The notes under the pieces: model-generated
What the model was told of the DNA's origin: nothing
The model's input: the letters and a program-made list of their open reading frames with translations, nothing else
Database searches by the model: none
NCBI RefSeq assembly: GCF_030506305.1
Contig: NZ_CP119421.1
Location: 4,294,501 to 4,358,500 of the forward strand
Direction: 5' to 3'
DNA length: 64,000 nt
Source of the DNA: Porifericola rhodea
GTDB lineage: Bacteria; Bacteroidota; Bacteroidia; Cytophagales; Cyclobacteriaceae
Shown: piece by piece, positions 27,398 to 36,606 of the stretch
How positions within the stretch are numbered: the stretch's first letter is position 1
How the letters are laid out: each line of letters starts with the position of its first letter
Program-made: the position numbers and the translations under genes

Positions 27398-28873
27398 ATG
27401 CTGTTCCGAGGAATTATCACTGCTATGCTTTTAATTTTTTTGGTCAAAACCGAATTGGCTCAGGCTACTGAAGCTAATGTACCAGAAAAACTATTGAATA
27501 ATGCGAAAGAGGAGCTTTTACATGACCCTAAAAGTGCCTTTGAACTTGCTCGGAAAGCCTATGATATAGCTCAGGAAGGCAACAATATAATTGTACAGGC
27601 CCAGTCTTCTTTGCTTTTAGGAAAGTTGTTTTTTGCACAGGCAGCATACAATCAGGCATTGTCACATTTTTTGAAAGCTCTCCAATTATTAGAAGATGAG
27701 CCTTCAACACAACTCATGGCAGAAACACATAATGCTTTAGGAAATTTATACTACTACCTAAAAAGAGAAGATAAAGTATTGTCAAGCCATAATATGGCCC
27801 TGAATTTATACCGTCATTCACAGGATTCTCTGGGCATGGCTGAAACATTTGGCTATATAGGTCACTACCACGAAAAACAGAAGCGGTACAAGGCTGCACT
27901 ACAGTTTCAGCATAAAGCTCTCTCCTTGTTAAGAAACTCACGCTCAACTGCTATGGAAAGCAGTATTCTTTCACATTTGGGGAGTATTCATGAAGATCTG
28001 CAAGACTACCCTCAGGCAAAACATTATTTTGAGCGAAGTCTCGCCCTGAACGATTCGGCAAGACAAACTAGAGAAAGAATTAGTATCCTGAATAATTTGG
28101 GTGATGTAGCATATAAGAGTAATGATTTCCAAACAGCAGAGTATTTTAGTAAACGAGCATTAAGCCTTGCCAGAAGGGTAGATGATCTTTATCAGGCTAG
28201 GAGCGCACTGAGAGATTTAAGCCAACTTTACGCAAGCCTTGGTAAGCATGAAAAAGCTTTCCAGTACTTAGATAGTTCGGTGCTGTACTACAAGCAGATA
28301 TATAGCGAAGAAGGCTTGAAACAGGTAGCACGGCTGGAAACATTTTTTGAAGCGGATAAAAAGGAAAAAGAAATTAGGCTTTTATAAAAAGACCGTCGTA
28401 TTAATCAATTGATTATCTGCTTAGTAGTAGCTGGGCTAATAAGTGCTATAATTATCGCTGTACTTCAGCTAAAAAGGCAAAAAGCTAAAACTGATCAAAG
28501 ACAGGAGCTTTTTGAAGCACAGGAGAAACTGATGAAAGCGCAGTTAGAAAACAAAAGACTAAGTGAATTACAGTTACGTGAACAACTGGAAAAGAAAATA
28601 AGAGCCGCTCTTTGTCCAGCTTTTCCTTGCACCTGATGGAAAAGAACCAGTTGCTGCAACAGCTCAAATCCGAGCTCAATCTTATTAGCAAAACAGATGC
28701 TTCTAACCCCAAACGACAAATCAGAAACCTTAGCCGTAATATAGATTTTAACTTGTCTCATGAGCAGGACTGGGAGAAGTTTCGCCAGGTGTTTGAAGAA
28801 GTACATTCATCATTCTTTCGTAAACTGAGCCAACGCAATCCTAAACTTACCCATGCGGAATTTAAGCTGGCAG
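27398..28873 (+). pseudogene. broken TPR transcriptional regulator (LuxR-like type)
   Basis: The first 329 codons give a signal peptide and a row of TPR repeats (~45-300). Then an in-frame TAA at 28385 follows RLL; the same frame goes on with KDRRINQ and a membrane helix (~28410-28460), so this is a nonsense change. Near 28590 the frame is lost by one base in an A-run: the typical SSFSLHLMEKNQLLQQL continues in another frame. The gene then stops at LTHAEFKLAG, just where the DNA-binding helix-turn-helix should start, because an ISKra4-like element is inserted at 28874. Members of this Bacteroidota family are membrane-tethered regulators with a LuxR-like C-terminus. No function is expected now. 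Confidence 0.85.
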
Positions 28874-28893
28874 GGGTGCATGAAACTTTTCCT
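28874..28893 (+). repeat. left inverted repeat of ISKra4-like element
   Basis: GGGTGCATGAAACTTTTCCT, matched perfectly on the opposite strand at 30157-30176. Confidence 0.9.
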
Positions 28894-28898
28894 TTCGC

Positions 28899-30157
28899 GT
28901 GATTTATCCTGAGGACAAAACTTCATATGTTGAGAGAGGCCAACCTTTTTCAGCTATGAAAACTTCAGATGAACTTACTCAGAAAATTGCTCAAGAATTA
29001 AAAGCCTGGCAAAAGTCACAAGAAAACCAACCAAGTGGTTACGCATATGAGAAAAGCTTTACCGAATTATGGCAAAAACTAGGTAAAGAAGTGTTTCAGG
29101 CATCTATAGGAGATAATAAATATGCTAAGAACAGTAAAAAAAAATAAAGAGTCAGTGGGGCGAAGTCATTGTAGACAAATCTCACCCTTTGGCTGAGTGC
29201 CCTAACGGTTTTCGTATTTCCAGTCATTTACAAGAAATCATTGCTTATTTGGGCAGTGACTATGTTTTTGAGGAAGGTAGTGAGCTACTAAAGAAGCTAC
29301 TAGACGTAGATTTGTCAGCTAAACAAATACAGAAAGTGAGTGAGCATATGGGCTCCAAACTAGAGGAAGAGGCGGTTGTGGAGCAAACCGAGAAGGATAA
29401 GACAACTCAATTAGAAGCTTCTCAGCAAGTCTATACCTATGTGCAGATGGACGGTTCTATGTTATTAACACGTGAAGAAAAATGGAAAGAAATAAAGCTA
29501 GGACGCCTATTCCAAATTCCTATTAAACAAGCTTATATCAAGAAGTACCCCAAAATTCAACATTCAGAATATGTAGCTTATTTTGGAGATGCTGCCACTT
29601 TTCTTAAACGGTTAAACTGTCGTATCCCAGAGGTCATGTGTCCTATATTTATTGCGGATGGGGCACAATGGATCTGGGACTGGGTGGAGAAGAATTACCC
29701 TAATTCCTTACAAATATTAGACTTTTACCATGCACTGCAGTATGCCTGGGACTTTGTCAAACTAGCTATTACAGATGTGAATGGCCAGAAGAGTTGGATA
29801 GAAGCAATAAAAAATATTCTACTTGATAACCGGATTGACTATTTGTTGAGGCATTTTGAAATGCTCAAAAGTAAAATAAAAGACGAGGCTCTATTGATGC
29901 TGCAGCGTTTAATCCGTTACTACGGACGAAATCAGCATCGGATGTACTATGGCTTTTACAGAGAGAGAAAACTACTTATAGGCAGTGGAGCTATTGAGTC
30001 TGCTCATCGTGAAGTGATCCAGCATAGGCTGAAAAGATCTGGGCAAAGATGGTCTAAAACAGGGGCCCAGCAGATTGCTCAACTTCGCGTAGCAAAAAAA
30101 AGTAATCAGTGGCAGAAGGTTATAAACATTGCTCAGTATGGCAAAACTGCCGCTTGA
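28899..30157 (+). CDS. ISKra4-like transposase (two frames joined by -1 slippage)
   Basis: The first frame (GTG 28899 to stop 29147, 82 residues) ends in AAA AAA AAA TAA. A -1 slip on the nine-A run at 29136-29144 joins it to the second frame, which is open from there to 30157 and gives a smooth sequence KSQWGEVIVDKSHPLAECPN. The second part carries the catalytic region: QMDGSMLLTREEKW, FIADGAQWIWDWVEK, ILDFYHALQYAWDF and a C-terminal GSGAIESAHREVIQHRLKRS (acidic residue), consistent with a DDE transposase. Intact reading through slippage means the element could still be active. Either programmed slippage or a plain frameshift mutation is possible. Confidence 0.8.
29136..29144 (+). promoter_or_regulatory. 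A9 slippage site in ISKra4-like transposase
   Basis: Nine consecutive A at the end of the first frame. A -1 ribosomal slip or polymerase slippage here joins the two transposase frames. Confidence 0.6.
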
Positions 30158-30176
30158 GGAAAAGTTTCATGCACCC
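30157..30176 (-). repeat. right inverted repeat of ISKra4-like element
   Basis: Reverse complement of the left terminal repeat over 20 bases; overlaps the transposase stop codon by one base. Confidence 0.9.
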
Positions 30177-30306
30177 AATGGCTAAATCAGTTTAGATGAT
30201 ATTTCAGGACTCGCACTAGGTCGTTCATACTCTATATGCTTGATACATCAATTCTTAAAGACACTTTAAAGGCAGTAAGTTATTAATTCAGTTTGGTCTT
30301 GTCCGG

Positions 30307-31298
30307 CTAGGTGTCCGCAGGTTGGCAGTAAGATTGGTAAAGTTTAAGGTCTACGGGGAATAAGATTTTTTCAAGATAACGTTTTTGGCTCACAGCGGGG
30401 TGAGTTCGGTTGTATTTTTGCCAATGCTTCTTCAATGGCCCACTTCTCTTGTGAGCCTGCTGTGGAGTTAGATAATCCAGACTGAGGTGCGGCCGTTGAT
30501 GATTATATATCTGAATGCTCTTAGCTACGTGTTTGAGAGCGGCTGAAAAAGAAAGATAGTTTCCCCTTACCAATTCATCTTTGAGGATACCATTCACCCG
30601 CTCGGCTAGCCCATTTTCGTAGGAGCCATGCGTCATGGAGATAGTAATTTTGTTTCTCTTTAGAAGCCGCGTATAGGCATGACAACAATATTGTAATCCC
30701 CGATCCGAGTGGTGAGTTAACGAATGGGTAGTAGAATCAGGTAGCTGCTTCAAGGCCATTTTCAGAGCGTCTAAGGGTCCGATGGCGTGCATCGTAGGTT
30801 GCAAAGACCAACCTATGATTTTGCGGGAGTATGCATCTGTAATCAAACTGAGATAATTAAACCTACTACCGGTTCTCAGATAAGTCATATCCGAAACCCA
30901 GAGTTGATGAGGCTGTTTAGGTTGGATATCCGCAGCTAAATTTGGATACTTAAATAAATAGTGGTGAGATTCAGTAGTAAAAGCTTTCCGCTTTCTCTTT
31001 ACTGCAAGCATACTGTGAGTACGCAATAGGCTAAACAGTTTATCACGGCCCATATTAATGTGATGCTGGCTAAAGAAAGGAGTAAGTAGGTAGTAGAGTT
31101 TTCGAACACCTATGTTGGGCATATCTTTCCGAATCCGGCTTACTTCCCTTAAAACCAGATGATCTCTAGCACAATCGTGTTTTTGCCGTTGAGCTGCTTT
31201 ATAATAAGCAGAACGCGTAATCCCAGCCAGGCGGCAGAGTAAACTAATAGAAGCAAAAGGTGCTCGTCGGTTTACTTTGGTGATGGCTGAGAACCGGG
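30307..31298 (-). CDS. IS3-family transposase OrfB (DDE integrase core)
   Basis: The frame is open from the orfA slippage site (31299-31305) to the stop at 30307. The upstream part has SISLLCRLAGITRSAYY and LREVSRIRKDM, the normal OrfB N-terminus, before the first ATG at 31122, so OrfB is made mainly as the OrfAB fusion. The rve catalytic core has Asp in LWVSDMTYL, Asp in HHSDRGLQY and Glu in NGLAERVNGILKDE. All three DDE residues are present, so the enzyme looks intact. Confidence 0.88.
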
Positions 31299-31646
31299 CT
31301 TTTTTCGCACTGGAATCCTATATTCATCTTCAGCAATATTAATCATCGTATCCAACAACTCATTTTTGAGTTCAGCTTCACGCAGGGCTTTTTGAGTATC
31401 CTTCAGCTTTTTTTCAAGCTGTTTGATACGGTCCTGTTCAGAAGCATCCTTTTTAGATTTCATGGTAGGAAGAATATAGGGTTCGACATAGTTTTGCTTA
31501 TACCAGCGGATCCACCGCCTTACAAAGATACGGGAAACGTGATACTTGTGGGCAGCCTCCTGTTCGGTCAATAAGTTGATGATGACCTCTTGAGCGACGA
31601 TTCGTCTAAAACAAGAGCGATAATGTTTCTTTTTGGAGTTTTTCAT
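31272..31646 (-). CDS. IS3-family transposase OrfA
   Basis: 124 residues. An N-terminal helix-turn-helix (EQEAAHKYHVSRIFVRRWIR, ~27-46) binds the element's ends, and a leucine-zipper-like coiled coil follows (~70-105). Start ATG 31646. The end carries A AAA AAG (codons CGA AAA AAG), the canonical IS3 -1 frameshift heptamer, leading into orfB. Confidence 0.88.
   Translation of the reverse strand: MKNSKKKHYRSCFRRIVAQEVIINLLTEQEAAHKYHVSRIFVRRWIRWYKQNYVEPYILPTMKSKKDASEQDRIKQLEKKLKDTQKALREAELKNELLDTMINIAEDEYRIPVRKKPGSQPSPK
31299..31305 (-). promoter_or_regulatory. IS3 programmed -1 frameshift heptamer
   Basis: On the minus strand the sequence is A AAA AAG in the orfA frame. A -1 slip leads to GCC CGG TTC and the open orfB frame, giving the OrfAB transposase. 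Confidence 0.85.
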
Positions 31647-31788
31647 AAGGGGTTGATTTTAAGTGTTTCTTACAACCCCTGTGGACACTTTTTAGGACGT
31701 GAGTATATGTTATATAAATAATATTATGTTAAATAAAAATTTCTTTCTTTTAAGAAAAAATAATATGTTGCACAAAATTTTAGAGAAC

Positions 31789-32886
31789 ATGCTGGACAGA
31801 ATTGAAGATGCTATTGAAAGCATCAAAAATGGAGAAATAATTATAGTTGTAGATGATGAAGGTCGCGAAAATGAAGGTGACTTTATTTGTGCTGCCGAAC
31901 ATGTCACTCCTGAAATTATCAATTTTATGGCTACGCATGGTAGGGGACTTATCTGTGCCTCTCTAACCGAAGATCGCTGCGAAGAGCTAGGGCTTGAATT
32001 GATGGTTGGTAAAAATACTTCTTATTTTGATACTCCTTTCACTGTATCGGTTGACCTGATCAGTGAAGATACATCTACCGGAATTTCTGCAGCAGATCGT
32101 GCTAAAACTATACTAGCGCTATCAAATCCTAACACTAAGCCAGAACAGCTGGGTAAGCCCGGACATATCTTTCCTTTAAAAGCTAAAAAGGGGGGAGTAC
32201 TCAGACGTACCGGTCATACGGAAGCAGCAGTAGATTTTCCAAGGCTAGCCGGTCTTAATGCCGCTGGTGTACTGGTAGAAATTATGAATGAGGATGGTAC
32301 CATGGCTCGTTTACCGGATCTCAGAAAGGTCGCAGACCGCTTCAACTTAAAGTTGGTTTCCATCAAAGACCTCATCGAGTATCGTCTGCATAACGAAAGT
32401 CTCATTCATGAAGAACTGGTAAGTGCGGTTCATACTTCTCATGGAGAGTTTGACTTACATGTGTTTAAGCAGATGAATACAGATGATATGCATCTAGCTT
32501 TAGTAAAAGGGGAGTGGAATGAAGATGAAGCTGTACTTGTACGTGTTCATTCTGCGAATGTGTTTGAAGACATTTTTGGTGCAGACTCAAAACACAGTAC
32601 CATACCCAAAGTACTGGATAAAATTAATCAGGCCGGTAAGGGGATACTGCTATACATGAATCAGGAGAGCATGGGTGTTAGTTTCTTAAATAAACTTAGA
32701 TCATACACGCAGACAGAAGAAAGAAAAGATGGTAAAATGGATGAGCGTGATTTTGGTGTAGGCGCGCAGATTTTAAGACATCTGAACGCGAAAAACTTGT
32801 TGCTACTAACAAATCACCCCAAAAAGCGCATTGGGCTACCGGGCTATGGCTTAAAAATCGTGGATAACGTGCCCATAGAAGACTAA
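31789..32886 (+). CDS. ribB: 3,4-dihydroxy-2-butanone-4-phosphate synthase with degenerate GTP cyclohydrolase II domain (RibBA-like)
   Basis: About 365 residues from ATG 31789; ATG 31765 would add eight residues, and a GTG at 31699 lies at the IS end and is unlikely. N-terminal domain: [20 protein letters not shown] (acidic loop and metal Glu) and [20 protein letters not shown], both intact, so it should make DHBP for riboflavin. The C-terminal domain keeps the fold signature ([29 protein letters not shown]), but the segment [20 protein letters not shown] replaces CLTGDxFGSxxCDC, so all three zinc cysteines are missing. GTP cyclohydrolase II must then come from another gene. An IS3 element ends ~90 bases upstream. 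Confidence 0.88.
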   Translation: MLDRIEDAIESIKNGEIIIVVDDEGRENEGDFICAAEHVTPEIINFMATHGRGLICASLTEDRCEELGLELMVGKNTSYFDTPFTVSVDLISEDTSTGISAADRAKTILALSNPNTKPEQLGKPGHIFPLKAKKGGVLRRTGHTEAAVDFPRLAGLNAAGVLVEIMNEDGTMARLPDLRKVADRFNLKLVSIKDLIEYRLHNESLIHEELVSAVHTSHGEFDLHVFKQMNTDDMHLALVKGEWNEDEAVLVRVHSANVFEDIFGADSKHSTIPKVLDKINQAGKGILLYMNQESMGVSFLNKLRSYTQTEERKDGKMDERDFGVGAQILRHLNAKNLLLLTNHPKKRIGLPGYGLKIVDNVPIED

Positions 32887-32948
32887 GCGATATACTTTTC
32901 TTTCGTCTTTTGTGTTAATATATTAGATCGAAAGAATTAGGACGAAAT

Positions 32949-33572
32949 ATGAAACACTACATTTCCATATTAGCATTTTTTCTTGGTATAGTTTTTCAGG
33001 CAGAGGCTCAGTACTTTCCTTCTGAAGTATGGCACGAAGGTAAACTGACGTTGATGTCAGGGGAAGAACTAGGGGGTAAAATTAAATATAATTTTGAGGC
33101 GGATCTGGTTCAAATCAACCTGAACAATACTATTCAAACTTATAGTGCTCGTAAAATACTTTTCTTTGAAATTTATGATGAAGAAGTGGAGCGTTACAGG
33201 CAGTTCTATGCATTACCCTTTAATGTACGGCCTAATTATAGAGTGCCTATGCTGTTTGAAGTACTTTATGAAAATACCATGACACTACTCTCACGTGAGT
33301 CTGTGGTACAGGAAACGGTACCCCAATACGGTTACTACAGCTATTATGGTAATCGTTATGCTACCAGGTATCGCCTGGCTTTTGATTATTACTTCCTTAA
33401 TCAGGAAGGAGAAATTATACCATACTCACAAAAAAAAGACGATCTCTATAATATTCTTTCTCAGGATAAAGACAGCCTTGAGAAATACGTAAAAGAAAAT
33501 CGTCTTAAATACGATCGTCATCGCGATCTGGTACGTATTACTGCATATTACAATTCTTTACTTAATTCATAA
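32949..33572 (+). CDS. exported protein of unknown function
   Basis: 207 residues with a signal peptide (~1-20, cleaved near EAQ-Y). The mature part has a beta-rich region starting EVWHEGKLTLMSGEELGGKI and an unusual Tyr-rich stretch around QYGYYSYYGNRYATRYR (~120-137). The family is not recognised by me. It lies 62 bases after ribB and 9 bases before surE, likely co-transcribed with surE. Confidence 0.6.
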   Translation: MKHYISILAFFLGIVFQAEAQYFPSEVWHEGKLTLMSGEELGGKIKYNFEADLVQINLNNTIQTYSARKILFFEIYDEEVERYRQFYALPFNVRPNYRVPMLFEVLYENTMTLLSRESVVQETVPQYGYYSYYGNRYATRYRLAFDYYFLNQEGEIIPYSQKKDDLYNILSQDKDSLEKYVKENRLKYDRHRDLVRITAYYNSLLNS

Positions 33573-33581
33573 GCGATTTAA

Positions 33582-34349
33582 ATGAGTAAACCTCTAATCC
33601 TGGTTTCTAATGATGATGGCATCACCTCTCAGGGTATTAAAGTGCTGGTAAACGAAATGAAGAAACTTGGTGAAGTAATCGTAGTAGCTCCGGACAGTCC
33701 CCAGTCTGGTATGGGGCATGCTATCACCATTGGAAACACTTTAAGATTAACGGAAACTGACATATTTGAAGGTGTAAAAGCATACAAATGCTCAGGAACT
33801 CCTGCTGATTGTGTTAAACTGGCAAAGTTTCATGTGCTTAAAGATCGTAGACCCGACCTGGTAGTCAGCGGCATCAACCATGGAAGTAACACTTCTATCA
33901 GCGTGCTATATTCCGGCACTATGTCTGCTGCAGTAGAAGGCGCTATAGAAGGTTTGCCATCTATTGGCTTTTCACTATGTGACTACGCCGCTGATGCTGA
34001 TTTTTCACATACGTGTGAGCCGGTACAAAAAATAGCTAAGCAAGTGTTAGAAAAGGGTATGCCTAAAGGGATTGCCCTAAATGTGAACATTCCTCCGAAG
34101 CAAAACGACAATTTAAAAGGTATTAAAGTTTGTCGTCAGGCACATGCCAAATGGCAAGAAGAGTTTGATCAGCGGTTTGACCCTAATGGTCGGAGATATT
34201 TCTGGCTGGCCGGCAATTTTGTCAATTTTGACAAAGGGGAGGATAATGACGAATGGGCTATTGCAAATAACTATGTGTCGGTAGTTCCCTGTCAATATGA
34301 TCTGACGGCTCATCATGCTATCAGTGCATTAAATGAATGGGACTTATAA
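33582..34349 (+). CDS. surE: 5'/3'-nucleotidase SurE
   Basis: 255 residues. The metal site starts at ILVSNDDGITSQGIKVL (Asp-Asp at ~10-11); VVAPDSPQSGMGHAIT and VSGINHGSNTSISVLYSGTM (Asn and Ser ligands) follow, all typical. SurE removes phosphate from nucleoside 5'- and 3'-monophosphates in the cytoplasm and helps stress survival. Starts 9 bases after the exported protein gene. A strong terminator follows. Confidence 0.95.
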   Translation: MSKPLILVSNDDGITSQGIKVLVNEMKKLGEVIVVAPDSPQSGMGHAITIGNTLRLTETDIFEGVKAYKCSGTPADCVKLAKFHVLKDRRPDLVVSGINHGSNTSISVLYSGTMSAAVEGAIEGLPSIGFSLCDYAADADFSHTCEPVQKIAKQVLEKGMPKGIALNVNIPPKQNDNLKGIKVCRQAHAKWQEEFDQRFDPNGRRYFWLAGNFVNFDKGEDNDEWAIANNYVSVVPCQYDLTAHHAISALNEWDL

Positions 34350-34371
34350 ATTCTATTGTATTATGGATTTG

Positions 34372-34398
34372 AGCGTAGCTGAGCTACGCTTTTTTTTG
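34372..34398 (+). terminator. rho-independent terminator after surE
   Basis: AGCGTAGCT and AGCTACGCT are fully complementary around one base (effective loop a few bases larger), followed by eight T. Confidence 0.85.
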
Positions 34399-34498
34399 CT
34401 AGAAGTTAAAAAGGTCTATTGCTAAATTATATAGTATACTAATTGTGCGTTTTAACTTTAGTATTTGAGTTTAGTGATATTTTTTAAATTGCTGTATT

Positions 34499-35644
34499 TC
34501 AGTGTTTTGTGCCATTAGTACTATCAATAGCTTCAATTAGTTTTTTTGCTTCGGAATTCCAATATATATGCTGTGAGAATCCATTTGGGTAAAAATTAGT
34601 ATTCTTTATAGCGCTTAAAACTTCTTGAATATTAAAATTACTAAAATCAACTGGTATGGAACATTGCCAGTCCTGGCAGTAAGTAGTCCAGAGAGGATTA
34701 TCCTGTAGGATAAAAGGTTTCCTAAAAGCCATATACTCATATATTCTGGTAGGGAAGCAATCTTTAATACTGTCCACAAGTCTATGGGCTATTATTCCAA
34801 AATCCGCTAATTCAACTGCTTTTAGTAGTATTAAGTGCGAAATTGGAGAAGTGTCTATATAGCAGTAAACATGAGAGTTTTGCTGTTCGTACTGTCGTAG
34901 GTATTGATATAGATCTACCTCTGTAACATGCCCAACAACAATTAGCAAAAGCTTGGGAATACACATACTCAATTCTTTAGCAAATGCTAAAGTCTCATAT
35001 ATACCGTAATTTTTGCTAATAGTGCCGTTTAGTATAAATACTAACTCTGATTTTTCAGCTATGTTTATGAGAGTAGATGGCAGAGTAATGTGTTGTAAAT
35101 CAACAACTTTATACTTATTCAGTATAAACTCAACAGGCTTATCTAAAAAACTAAGTTCTTTAGCATACGTAAGTTCTGCTAAAATATTTAGGTCAATATA
35201 TCTTTGTGATAGATGTTCTATACCTCTTATTATGTACCCAACCATCTTGGTCAGATAGCTTTTGTTTCTATTTGATAAAAAGTTAAGAGCATAGTTCTCC
35301 TGTATATCATAGACTATGCGAACATTGGAATGGATAATTTTATAAAAAATTGTGAAGGGCAAAAGCTCAAAGGTGGTAACAATGATTAGTTTTGGCTTAA
35401 TCCTCATCAGATAGACAAAGTAAGTCAGAGAGGCTAGCCATCTTTTGGTACTGGTACTATTAAAATTAAAAATAGAGTAAAAACGTATTTTGTTATCTTG
35501 AGGGGGATTTTTTGAAGTAAAACCTATGATATTAACTTCATATCTATTTGTTTGGCGCAGTGTAAGCCCAAACTTTTCGTACATTCTGGTATCGTCTATC
35601 GGTTTAAGAATGGAAGCGATTACAGTTTTAACTTTATCACCCAT
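34499..35644 (-). CDS. glycosyltransferase, GT4-like
   Basis: 381 residues. An N-terminal ILKPIDDTRMYEKFGLTLRQ and YDIQENYALNF resemble the GT4 acceptor-side half; the donor-side half has VFILNGTISKNYGIYETLAF and FPTRIYEYMAFRKPFI, where the Glu of the EYM motif binds the sugar nucleotide. Likely a cytoplasmic or membrane-associated enzyme adding a sugar to a glycan. The start ATG 35644 is only 23 bases from the divergent dapD start. AT-rich relative to its neighbours. Confidence 0.75.
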   Translation of the reverse strand: MGDKVKTVIASILKPIDDTRMYEKFGLTLRQTNRYEVNIIGFTSKNPPQDNKIRFYSIFNFNSTSTKRWLASLTYFVYLMRIKPKLIIVTTFELLPFTIFYKIIHSNVRIVYDIQENYALNFLSNRNKSYLTKMVGYIIRGIEHLSQRYIDLNILAELTYAKELSFLDKPVEFILNKYKVVDLQHITLPSTLINIAEKSELVFILNGTISKNYGIYETLAFAKELSMCIPKLLLIVVGHVTEVDLYQYLRQYEQQNSHVYCYIDTSPISHLILLKAVELADFGIIAHRLVDSIKDCFPTRIYEYMAFRKPFILQDNPLWTTYCQDWQCSIPVDFSNFNIQEVLSAIKNTNFYPNGFSQHIYWNSEAKKLIEAIDSTNGTKH

Positions 35645-35667
35645 ATAATTAACAAGTATAAATCTGC

Positions 35668-36480
35668 ATGGAACTCAAGAATCTGATTGAAAAAGCATGG
35701 GACAATCGTCAGTTGCTTAAAGACAAAGATGTAAAAATTGCAATTAAATCAATTATAGATGAGCTGGATAGCGGCACTAAACGCGTAGCTGAAAATATAG
35801 ATGGAGAGTGGGTAGTTCATGAGTGGATAAAAAAAGCCGTAATTTTGTATTTCCCTATCCAGAAAATGCAACTCTTAGAGCTTGGTCCATTTGAGTTTCA
35901 TGATAAGATGAAGCTAAAAACTGGCTATGATAAAATAGGAGTGAGAGTGGTACCCCACGCCGTAGCCAGATATGGAGCTTACTTAAGCAAAGGTGTAGTA
36001 ATGATGCCTTCATATGTTAACATAGGTGCTTTCGTAGATGAAGGAACTATGGTAGATACCTGGGCCACTGTAGGAAGCTGTGCACAAATCGGTAAAAATG
36101 TACATCTGAGTGGTGGTGTTGGTATTGGTGGGGTTTTAGAACCACTACAAGCCAAACCCGTTATTGTAGAAGATAATGCTTTTATAGGATCTCGTTGTAT
36201 ACTGGTAGAAGGCGTGCACGTTGAAAAGGAAGCAGTGCTTGGGGCTAATGTTACCCTTACTGCCAGCTCAAAAATTATAGATGTTACTGGAGATGAGCCA
36301 GTAATATACAAAGGTAGAGTGCCCTCTCGTTCAGTAGTTATCCCAGGTTCATATACTAAAAAGTTTCCAGCCGGTGAATATCAGGTGCCCTGTGCGCTGA
36401 TAATTGGAAAAAGAAAAGAAAGTACTGACCTCAAAACATCTCTAAACGACGCTCTTCGCGAAAATAATGTTGCCGTTTAG
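35668..36480 (+). CDS. dapD: 2,3,4,5-tetrahydropyridine-2,6-dicarboxylate N-succinyltransferase
   Basis: 270 residues, the normal DapD length. The N-terminal helical domain is followed by a left-handed beta-helix of hexapeptide repeats (~100-215: VMMPSYVNIGAFVDEGTM, GKNVHLSGGVGIGGVLEP). It adds succinate to tetrahydrodipicolinate in lysine and diaminopimelate synthesis. No other dap genes are close. The promoter must lie largely in the start of the divergent glycosyltransferase gene. Confidence 0.95.
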   Translation: MELKNLIEKAWDNRQLLKDKDVKIAIKSIIDELDSGTKRVAENIDGEWVVHEWIKKAVILYFPIQKMQLLELGPFEFHDKMKLKTGYDKIGVRVVPHAVARYGAYLSKGVVMMPSYVNIGAFVDEGTMVDTWATVGSCAQIGKNVHLSGGVGIGGVLEPLQAKPVIVEDNAFIGSRCILVEGVHVEKEAVLGANVTLTASSKIIDVTGDEPVIYKGRVPSRSVVIPGSYTKKFPAGEYQVPCALIIGKRKESTDLKTSLNDALRENNVAV

Positions 36481-36606
36481 GTGCTGGCATTGGTTTTGTC
36501 TGATATGCAGTTAAAACAGTACGATATACTGAAAAAATCTGTATTTCAAACCTAAATACCAACCTAAGTGTTAACTTTACGGTTTCGTAAAAAAAACGAC
36601 AATATT

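Larger units (their letters stand above)
28874..30176 (+). mobile_element. ISKra4-like insertion sequence, 1303 bp
   Basis: Bounded by 20-base perfect inverted repeats starting GGGTGCATGAAACTTTTCCT; GGG ends are usual for ISKra4-type elements. It carries one transposase split in two frames and sits in the TPR regulator pseudogene. No clear target duplication is seen in the flanks (ctggcag on the left, aatggct on the right). Confidence 0.85.
30301..31698 (-). mobile_element. IS3-family insertion sequence, about 1.4 kb
   Basis: Carries overlapping orfA and orfB on the minus strand. Imperfect terminal inverted repeats: the left end begins GTCCGGCTAGGTGTCCGCAG and the inverted right end begins GTCCTAAAAAGTGTCCACAG. 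The ends are set by this match and may be off by a base or two; no 3-4 base target duplication was seen. Only ~124 bases separate it from the ISKra4-like element. Confidence 0.8.

Noticed and set aside
30177-30185. Target-site duplication of the ISKra4-like element
   Set aside because: Flanks ctggcag and aatggct share only a loose tggc core; not a direct repeat.
31699-31788. Longer N-terminus for the RibBA-like protein from GTG 31699
   Set aside because: It begins at the IS edge, reads an AT-rich non-family sequence, and DHBP synthases start near the [10 protein letters not shown] segment.
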